Below the pieces are notes generated by a model. The model saw only the letters and a program-made list of their open reading frames with translations. It did no database searches and had not been told where the DNA came from. Positions 56,118-64,000 of a DNA stretch of 64,000 nucleotides are shown piece after piece. Within the stretch, counting starts at the first letter, position 1. Every line of letters begins with the position of its first letter. The stretch is from assembly GCF_021730395.1 (NCBI RefSeq), contig NC_069369.1, forward strand, positions 63,949,501 to 64,013,500, read 5' to 3'. Position numbers and translations under genes: made by a program. This DNA is from Mercenaria mercenaria (taxonomy: Eukaryota; Mollusca; Bivalvia; Venerida; Veneridae).

Positions 56118-58169
56118 GACTGGCTCCCGTCCCTTTGTTTGTTCTACATATATATGTTTATTCATTAAGAGGGAAGTTACTCCAGCAGGTTGTTTCTACA
56201 TTGACTTTTTTATTGCCCCTGGCTCCGAACATAGGGACTGGTGAAAGTTGGCTTACAGTGTCTCACAAATTTTTGAGACAAATTCACATTAATTTCTTTA
56301 AGTGATAATCAGCTGCTATCACTGTGACATGTTATCTCAGGGTTTTATGTGATGAGCCGAAGCTAATTTACAGACTTATGACCTGCCCTCAGCTTGTAAT
56401 AGCATATCAGGCAACAGGAATGTGCATATTTAACAGAGGATTTGTGATCTATTTTCAAGAATTAGATCATTATAAACTACACCTTTAATAGAGAAACGGG
56501 TGAAGCTATACTTAAAGGTCTAAAAAAATGTAGGTGTAAAGGCAGTGTATTTACAGGATATATACAAACGAAAAAATGAAGTAAAATATATATTACAGTT
56601 ACATGAATGCAAAGCCAATATAATTTTTGCTAGTCCAGGGTCACTGATCTGTCAAAGAACAGGGCCCTTAAAGCAATGTTCAGGGATGAAGCACACTTCA
56701 CAAAGAAGTTTGAATGAAATTATTTTTATAATTTTGTCACAAAGTTTAGCTAAATTGAATAAATAATGGAAAAAAGATAACTCTGGCATGTATTTTAAGC
56801 AAATTATGCCCCATTTAGGACTTAGTGAATCCTGGTTAAAGTTTTACAAGTTACTATCTCCAAAACTAATGCAAATATTGAATTGAAACTTTACCTATGT
56901 CTTCGGGGTTATAAGACTAATTGATAGCATCAAGTCTCATAACTCTGACCTGCATTGTGGCCAAATTATGCCCCCTTTTGGACTTAGAAAATCTGGTTAA
57001 CGTTTTACATGCAAGTTACTATCTCAAAAACTAATGAAGATGATATTGAATTGAAACTTCACATGTGTCTTCGGGGTTATAAAATTAGCTGATAACATCA
57101 AGTCCCATAACTCTGACCTGCATTTTGACCAAATTATGCCTCCTTTTCTACTTAGAAAATCCTGGTTAAAGTTTTGCTTGCAAGTACATACTTGCTAGCT
57201 ATTACTTAAAGGCATATAATAACATCATTATGTTTAAAACTTATTTTTTATTTTTCTAGATCAATTACCAACCACACTGGGTCAAGTCCCATAACTCTGA
57301 CATGTATTTTGGGCAAATTATGCCCCCTTTAGATTTAGAAAACTCTGGTTTAAGTTTTGCGCGCAAGTTACTATCTGCAGAATAAATGCAGCTTCCGTGG
57401 TATAAAACTAGTACATTGCATCACGTTCCATAACTTTGACAAGCATTTTGGTCAAATTATGTCCCCTTTTGAACATAAAACTTCTGGTTAAAGTTTTGCA
57501 TGCAAGTTACTATCTCGAAAAAATGATGCAGATACAGGATTGAAACTCTAAATATATTCTGACATTAAGGGTAACATTTTCCTGCTTCTGGGACAATACT
57601 TTGAATAGTCGATTTTCCAATGTATGTCCCATACAAATATACATTTAAAAAAACACTATAGGACATGCAATGCGCGAGTCATACGTAGTCGAGTCATTAG
57701 CACAATTTCTACAGCAACTTTCGTTGTACTCATCTTTCGAAATATTAATACCCAAACTCGCTCAATTATGTACCATAAGTCTGTTTTTTCTTGACCATGG
57801 AACAAGCGCTGTCTTTCTTTTCCGTTTTCTTTCATTTCTGCACACTGTTAAAGCTTTGAATCATGAATGGGCTCAATATTATACTTTTCCAGAAAATAAC
57901 ATCTTGGATGTTTTCTCAAATGACCTTATCAAACTGGTAAGGAGAACTTGTCATTAGTAGGATAGTTAATTGCCTTAAAACTTTATAGGGTTTCTCAGTA
58001 GTTAAACAGTTTTACAGGGGGTCATCAAGGGTTACTTTGGCCAACTTTCACCAGGCTGTATGGTTCAGCCATCAGATAAAATGTGCTATTTTAGAGGCTA
58101 AAGATTTTCTTATTTTCTGCTTGCAGTATTTATATAAAAAAAAATAACCATGCAGCCAGGGAGCCAGGC
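56118..58169 (-). mobile_element. 2-kb TA-flanked element with internal tandem array
   Basis: Ends gactggctcccgtcc and ggagccaggc are imperfect inverted repeats, flanked by TA (56116-56117, 58170-58171). Its two ends together make up the 200-bp MITE at 6830-7029 in reverse orientation, so that MITE is a deletion derivative. The interior includes diverged ~150-170-bp units at 56770-57560. No transposase is recognised. It ends 148 bp before the start codon of the channel gene. Confidence 0.75.
56770..57560 (+). repeat. ~150-170-bp tandem array inside the TA element
   Basis: Four to five units sharing cataactctgacctgcat, aaattatgcccccttttgga and tctggttaaagttttgc. Similar 'ataactctg' phrases occur in the other tandem-array repeats of this window. 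Confidence 0.7.
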
Positions 58170-58317
58170 TAATTTAAACGTATTGGACAGTGCTTATTTA
58201 TTTGCAAGATGGATACTTTAATTAAAATTAATGTTCAAGACAAAGTCATCAAGAATGAATGGTTAAAAACCTTTAATGCAATAGTTTCTATCTGAGGAGT
58301 AAAACAAGCCTTAAGCC

Positions 58318-58513
58318 ATGACAAGAAGTTGTGCAACATTTATTTTGTGTTTTCTGACAGTTTTCAGCATTAGGAAGGTGCGCGCGCAGAGCAGATCTCA
58401 CGTACAGGATGTTCTGACCAAATTGTTTACGACAGACAAGTATAATAAGAAAATACGACCTCTTGTAGACCAATCAGCCGCTGTCCAGATAGATGTTGAT
58501 TTTTTTTTAACAT
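58318..58513 (+). CDS. Cys-loop ligand-gated ion channel (nAChR-like), exon 1
   Basis: Starts at ATG 58318. A signal peptide is visible (MTRSCATFILCFLTVFSIRK; hydrophobic core residues 6-16, likely cut near VRA-QS). It is followed by the typical N-terminal helix of nicotinic-type subunits (VQDVLTKLFTTDKYNKKIRP) and the first beta strand (VQIDVDFFL). It ends at donor T|GTAATT after 65 codons plus one base. Joined to the acceptor at 63200 it reads ...DFFLTSIIDFNDQDESLK, in phase and as expected for the family. The 4.7-kb intron holds a MITE, an interspersed repeat and a hairpin-ended GGAC repeat. Later exons lie beyond the window. Not identifiable beyond nAChR-like. Confidence 0.85.
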
Positions 58514-58983
58514 GTAATTATCATTAAATATTTTTAACAAAAGTATGTTAAACTTTGATTAAAAATTAGAATACAAAGAATGAATGTTTATGGATGAAAA
58601 TATTAATTCATGTTTTCCTGAGGACGTTTTTAAGCTGTAAGGCTGTAAGGCAACTCATTTGTAAATTGCTGAAACTATAAATACATACATATACGTATCA
58701 ACAATTATTCTTAGCGGTCAATAAGGCATTATCTGTTTAGAAGCGCACTGCTTTCAACGTAGGACACGAACCGTTAAAAGGAGGTACTCAAAAACAATAA
58801 ATCTAATAGTACTTCCTCCTGTGCTAATCAATATTCAAAACTGTTGACAACTTTATCAGAAAAGAAGCATTTAATAAGAACTTTATATATTTTTGTTTAT
58901 AATAGAAAATGTTGCGGTCACGTTTTTAACCTTTTACACAGCTACAAGTAAGTGATGCTAAAAGAATCACATCGAAACAATTT

Positions 58984-59198
58984 GAGCCGTGCCATAAGAA
59001 AACCAACATAGTGGCTTTGCGACCAGCATGGATCCAGACCAGCCTGCGCATCCGCGCAGTCTGGTCAGGATCATGCTGTTCGCTAACGGTTTCTCTAATT
59101 GCAATAGGCTTTGAATGGATCCTGACCAGACTGCGCAGATGCGCAGGCTGGTCTGGATCCATGATGGTTGCTGTGTTGTTTTTCTCATGACGCGGCTC
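58984..59198. mobile_element. Palindromic MITE, copy 3 of 3
   Basis: 215 bp, gagccgtgccataag...gacgcggctc, flanked by ATTT (58980-58983, 59199-59202). It sits in the intron of the channel gene. Slightly shorter and more diverged than the other two copies. Confidence 0.9.
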
Positions 59199-59289
59199 AT
59201 TTCATCTTTTCGAATGATTGCTTCATTATACCGATGTTATTTCCGTGATTATGTTAGGCATAACGGTATACGTTCCACTACGTCAAGCA

Positions 59290-59490
59290 TGGCTATTGTG
59301 TTTTTCCATAGACTTCCATTATAAGAAATGGCTCTGTCACATACCCCAAAATTGAGAGAAGACCATTGAAATGTGAGTCTTTTAGCAAGACAGCATTTCA
59401 TACACAAACATTTTTCTGTAAACGACTCTAACCGTTTTGTTGAATGGCATTTAGAGGCAAAATACCCGCTGGCACCTACTATTCTAAAGT
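59290..59490 (-). repeat. Interspersed repeat, partner of 47155-47420
   Basis: Reverse complement of the repeat at 47.2 kb with internal differences; lies directly before the hairpin-ended repeat at 59500. Unclassified. Confidence 0.65.
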
Positions 59491-59499
59491 GAGGAATAA

Positions 59500-60962
59500 A
59501 ACAAGAGGGTCATGATGACCCTGGATCGCTCAGCAGAGTAATATGTTTCTAATGTCAAACTGATGATTTTTAGAAATTTTTTGGAAAATTTTCCGATGTA
59601 CAATCAAGTAACCCCTGGGGAGGGGCCAATTTTACCCCTGGGGTCATGATTTGAACAAAATTTGTAGAAGTCGACTAGGCAATGTTACATATCGAATATC
59701 TAAGATCTATGCCTTCTGGTTTATTTTTAGAAAATATTGAAGGTTTTTTCTATGTACAATCAAGTAACCCCATGGGGCGGGGCCAATTTGACCCCGGGGG
59801 TCATGATTTGAAGAAATTTTGTAGAAGTCTACTAGGCAATGCTACGTGTCAAATATCTAAGATCTAGACCTTCTGGTTTATTTTTAGAATTTTTTTGAAG
59901 ATTTTCCTATGTAAAATCATGTGACCCCTGGGGCGGGGTCATGATTTGAACAATTTCAGTTAATTTTTGATCCTGAGGTCATGATTTGAATAAATGTTGT
60001 AGAGGTCCACTAGGCAATGCTACAGGTGAAACATCTAAGCTCTAGGCCTTCTGGTTTATTTTAAGAAAATTTTTGAAAATTTTCATATGTAAAATCAAGC
60101 GACCCCTAGGGCGGGGTCAATTTTGACCCCAGGGGTCATGATTTGAACAATTTTAGTAGAGGTCCTCTAGGCAATGCTACATTTCAAATATCTAAGCTCT
60201 AGGTCTTCTGCTTTTTGAGAAGAAGATTTTTTAAGGTTTTCCTATGTAAAATGAAGTGACCCCTGGGGCGGGGTCAATTTGGACCCCGGGGGTCTGATTT
60301 GAACAAATTTTGTAGAGGTTCACTAGGCAATGCTACATGTGAAATATCTAAGACCTAGGCCTTCAGCTTTATTTTTAGAAACTTTTTGAAGATTTTCCTA
60401 TGTAAAATCAAGTGACCCCTGGGGCGGGGTCAATTTTGATCCTGGGGTCATGATTTGAACAACTTTAGTAGAGGTCCATTAGGCAATGCTACAAGTCAAA
60501 TATCTAAGGTCTAGGGCTTCTGGTTTTCGAGAAGAAGATTTTTTAATATTTTTCTATGTAAAATCAAGTGACCCCTAGGGCGGGGTCAATTTTGACCCCA
60601 GGGTCATGACTTGAACAAATTTGGTAGAGATCCACTAGTCAATGCTTCACACCAAATATCTAAGCTCTAGGGCTTCTGGTTTTTGAGAAAAAGATTTTTA
60701 AAGTTTTTCCTTTCGGTTGCCATTGCAACCAGAGTTCTGCATGGAATTCAATTCTTTGAATAATCTTTAGAGAAGACCACCCAAGGAACATCCCTGTGAA
60801 TTTTCATCAAAATTGGCCTGTTGGTTTAGGAGGAGATGTTGTTTAAAGGAAGTGTGGGGACGGACGGAACGGACGGACGACGGACGAACTGAGGGACGGA
60901 CGCCGGACTGTGAGGGGTTTCAAAATAGCTCACCTTGAGCACTTTGTGCTCTGGTGAGCTAA
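59500..60962 (+). repeat. Hairpin-ended GGAC repeat with ~170-bp tandem array
   Basis: Begins acaagagggtcatgatgacc, then about seven units of 150-190 bp (gacccctggggcggggtcaa; tagaggtccactaggcaatg; tctaagctctaggccttctg), then a GGAC-rich tract (60858-60905), and ends in a long stem-loop at 60927-60960 (agctcacc..gagcac / gtgctc..ggtgagct). It sits in the channel-gene intron. Confidence 0.85.
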
Positions 60963-61149
60963 AAAAGGCAGGGATTTCGGCTGGACAATTGTAAAGTATC
61001 CAAATTCACATAAAACATTGTATTGCTTTATTTAGACTCAAATTTTATGATTGTAAACATTACTTTTTAATCCAATCAGCTTATGACGCATTGACTATCA
61101 CAGGCTTCCTTACACATTTTTAACCAATCGAAAGCCACGTTTCAATTCC

Positions 61150-61400
61150 AACCTCTGACAGCAAAGAAAAGCAAACTCCCAGCAGCGATTATCTCCCCTA
61201 CCGCTACACTAAACACTGTCGTCACAAATAGCACGCAGCCATGAAAATCAAATGACCCTTGAAATAAAAATCAATTATTATTTTCGACTTTATTTTTTTT
61301 TCATTTTATCACACACAATAGCATTAATTATCTTGAAATAAACTAAAATACTGATATTAAACAATGAAATAAACGATTTGTCAAAATCTCGATGAAGGCA
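61150..61400 (+). repeat. Intron segment duplicated at 29500-29760
   Basis: See 29500-29760. Conserved between the live gene's intron and the pseudogene; could be leftover duplication or an intronic element. No exon-like frame. Confidence 0.6.
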
Positions 61401-63199
61401 GAGGCCACTAAAGGACATCGGACATTATGCTAGGGATTTTGCCCTAAGTTCAATTCTATTTCTTGACTTCAGTAGCTGATAGTTTTATATAACAGCTTCA
61501 AATACTGATAAATAAGTTATATTCCTATCAGACTGTCACAAAAAATAGTTTTTTTTTATATTCGTTTTCTTGAAATTCGAACAGTTTCTAACTAAGGGTC
61601 ATATTTTTGAAAAAATTAAAATGTGTATTTTTAGTTAAAATAAGCATTGGTATTTAAGGTATGTATACTACGAAATATTTAAATACAATAAATAAACTGA
61701 TACCATGCAGATTATCAGTTTAATTGACATTTCTGAAAATAAAAGAAACGAAAAAATAAAAATGGAACAAAACATTTGGTCCCTAACTGTAGTTCAGTTA
61801 TTTCCACCCGAGTCCCCGTGATAACACTAAATGCATTGATCATATCCTATTGTTTGTTTCTATACATCTATTGCTATACTGTATTTATACACATGTACAA
61901 TACTGCCCGGGGATTATGTAGAGGATTATTTTTGAATACATGCAGTGGTGTAGCTGGCCCTACATTGCGTAGTTGGCCTTTTTCAGTTGAAACGGAGGGG
62001 TGCAGGGACTGGGCCCATTCCACTGCCGTTCAGGGATGCCTTACTTTTAGCATTTATATCAGTGGAACTTCACTAGCTAGTATCAACATTTTTTATAGAT
62101 ATTTCTCGGGTTTTCTGTGTTAGTTCTTTGAGGTCCTCACTAGTATTTCGGTTTGCTTTTGAAAAAGTTTCAGACGTGTGAGCGAACTGATGTTAATTCT
62201 GGGGGTGTCAAATGTTAGTTATGGGCGGTCAGTATTAGTTCTATGAGTGTCAGTGTAAGTTCTGGAAGCAATTAGGTTAGTTAATGAATGGTGTCTGGTT
62301 AGTTTTTGTAGGGTATAGGATGCTGGATCGAATAAAAGCAAATGTGCTCTTAAAATGCATTCTAGGTTCACTTCAACTGTGTCCTTACTAAAGGTAAAAA
62401 AATTGCACCTAAGTGGCACTATTCCCCTAGAAGTTTGTCTGTATTTCTTTGTCATGTTTACGTTTAAGACACATATTTTAATATGTCGAAGCCACTATGC
62501 TTGGTTCTTGACTTAAAGACAGATGCAGTTGTCTCAGTCCTGATGAACTCAACCGACGGACTTAGGACTGTCAAGAGGTAACAGATCTGATTGAAAAATT
62601 TAAGATATACTTAAAAAGGATCTGTCTGCTTTCTAGCTTCACTTTCCCATGTCCCCTATTTATTTAGTTTAGTGTTTTCTGTGCTTGAAATATTTACAAA
62701 AAGAATAAAGCTTTTAATTAAGTAAGGTTCAGGAAACACATACAATAAGTGTCAAATATTTATGTAAAAATCTATTTGCTGACACCCTGTACGCAGCTTT
62801 TTTTAATTTTAAAACACTTTCCCAATGGACCAAGTGCCAAATTTTTTCAGCTACATATATAATAAATTTTTTACCCAAAGGGATGTGAAGTATTTTTTTG
62901 CGTCACTGGGGGAAAGATGGGTTAAACGTAAAAATGATTTATGTTCATTTTTAATAGAAAAGAGAAGAGAAATGTCTACAAAGTCTTCTTTTTTGTTCAT
63001 AAACTTATAAAATGAAGTCGCATTTATCAAGAAATGGTCTTCAACTATCATAACTATGCAATTTCAGAAGTCTATCCCGATGTCATGTTTTCCTTAACCT
63101 GATAGGCAATCTGAATAGGAAAATGTCCGAGGTCCTTTGTTTTAAATAAATCTTTTGCTTTTCCTGTAAACAAAATAGTTATTTCCTTCTTTTCTGTAG
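61401..63199. other. Intron sequence; no feature except weak repeats
   Basis: A degenerate ~22-bp repeat (gttagttctgggagtgtca-like) occurs at 62190-62290. Otherwise AT-rich intron leading to the acceptor at 63199. Confidence 0.45.
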
Positions 63200-63324
63200 C
63201 TATAATAGATTTCAATGACCAAGATGAAAGTTTGAAGACGTCTGGTTTTCTAAGTTTGTCGTGGACAGACGAATACCTGCAATGGAACCCTAGTAGTTAC
63301 AACGGGGTAAATGTATTATTTCTG
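63200..63324 (+). CDS. Cys-loop ligand-gated ion channel, exon 2 (loop D)
   Basis: 125-nt exon between acceptor ttctgtag (63192-63199) and donor gtgagt (63325-63330). With the last base of exon 1 it encodes SIIDFNDQDESLKTSGFLSL then SWTDEYLQWNPSSYNG and VNVLFL. The W.DEYLQWNPS.Y motif is the loop-D region of the ligand-binding domain in nicotinic-type subunits (family knowledge). It ends in phase 0, matching the phase-0 start of the pore exon in the paralogue at 46084, although at least one more exon is expected between them. Intact where the pseudogene copy at 29250-29358 has a 16-nt deletion. Confidence 0.88.
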
Positions 63325-63770
63325 GTGAGTCATAAACCTTTTTACATGATGTGCTTTTCTTTAACAGTACAGTACAATCTCTCTTGTGCGAACACCACTG
63401 AGAGGACCAAACTGTTTTATGTACCCAGGTTGTTGCTCTGTAGAAATTGTAAAAAGTCATTTGATTTAAGGGAAAGAAAATATTTTTTGTTTAAGAATGA
63501 TTTGAGATTAACGGTGAACATACAGATTTTAGCCATAAACTGGGTGGTTGTTGGAAAGTTAAACACATTTGTTGCAAGTCCCAGGGTAAACCATTATGAA
63601 AATGACAATGGCAGATGAACGAAAATACGTGAAATGTACAGGTCTGTTTCTGAAATTATACATGGCGATTTGTGTCATAATTTTTCGCATACCGCTATAA
63701 TATATAGAGAAATGCATACTAGGGGTAAATTTCAGAGAACACATTATTATATATACGTGAAATCTTTTAC

Positions 63771-64000
63771 GCGGAAACTTCGTGGCCGAGTGGTTAGGGT
63801 CGCTGTCTTTGAATCACCTGGCCCTCACCGGTGTGGGTTCGAGCCTCAACCCGGCCTTAATGAAGCCATCCAGCTGGCTTACGGACGGTTGGGGGTTCTG
63901 CCCAGGTGCCCGCCCGTAATGTAATAATGCACAGAGGGACACCTGGGGTCTTCTTCCACAATCAAAGCTGAAAAGTGGCATATGACAATACTGCTTGGAT
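63771..64000 (+). mobile_element. tRNA-derived SINE (type 2), cut by window end
   Basis: Head gcggaaacttcgtggccgag with B box ggttcgagcct; body ccagctggcttacgg and gacacctggggtcttcttcc. The 3' tail is beyond, or diverges at, the window end. It lies in the intron after exon 2 of the channel gene. Confidence 0.85.

Noticed and set aside
61776-62123. 115-codon frame in the channel-gene intron
   Set aside because: No domain recognised; low-complexity hydrophobic stretch and no splice support.

Overview
This is nuclear DNA from a metazoan, most likely a marine bivalve mollusc (species not determined). It is AT-rich and gene-poor, its genes have introns or look like retrocopies, and it is crowded with tRNA-derived SINEs, palindromic MITEs, fold-back elements and hairpin-ended GGAC-rich repeats of the kind common in bivalves. 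Most open frames longer than 60 codons are chance frames in repeats. Only two gene families can be supported.

Family 1 is a cluster of intronless short-chain dehydrogenase/reductases resembling L-xylulose/dicarbonyl reductase (DCXR). There are three complete 251-codon copies (13935-14690 minus, 40720-41475 plus, 49969-50724 minus). A fourth copy is split into two halves (17593-17734 and 26354-26972) by an 8.6-kb insertion with 5-bp target duplications. The intact copy at 40.7 kb gives the sequence of the empty site. In three of the four copies the last 27 bp of the coding region, stop codon included, has grown into a downstream minisatellite.

Family 2 is a set of Cys-loop (nicotinic-receptor-like) ligand-gated channel genes. 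There is a pore-domain exon at 45308-46084 (minus), the signal-peptide and loop-D exons of a second gene at 58318-58513 and 63200-63324 (plus, running off the window), and pseudogene pieces at 29.0-29.4 kb and 32.95-33.17 kb. The reductase and channel genes sit in convergent pairs at 17-29 kb and 40-46 kb, with several stretches of flanking DNA in common, so the pair was copied as a segment.

Layout: 0.2-1.4 kb fold-back element built of 22-bp repeats; 1.9-3.2 kb hairpin-ended repeat carrying a miniature LTR element (TRIM) whose LTRs contain a tRNA-like sequence; 3.2-6.8 kb no gene; 6.8-12.4 kb mariner-type and long-inverted-repeat elements; 13.7-14.7 kb reductase 1; 15.4-17.3 kb MITE and dead DIRS-like retrotransposon; 17.6-27.0 kb split reductase 2, with a hAT-like element, SINEs, a TIR element and duplicated blocks inside the insertion; 27.5-33.2 kb repeats, channel pseudogene and a miniature Gypsy-type LTR element; 33.2-40.4 kb AT-rich with no gene; 40.4-46.1 kb reductase 3 and channel exon; 47-49 kb repeats; 50 kb reductase 4; 52-58 kb piggyBac-like MITE, hairpin repeat, LINE fragment and 2-kb TA-flanked element; 58.3-63.3 kb channel gene; a SINE at the window end.

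No operons, rRNA genes or CRISPR arrays are present. All identifications come from reading the sequence; no database search was run.
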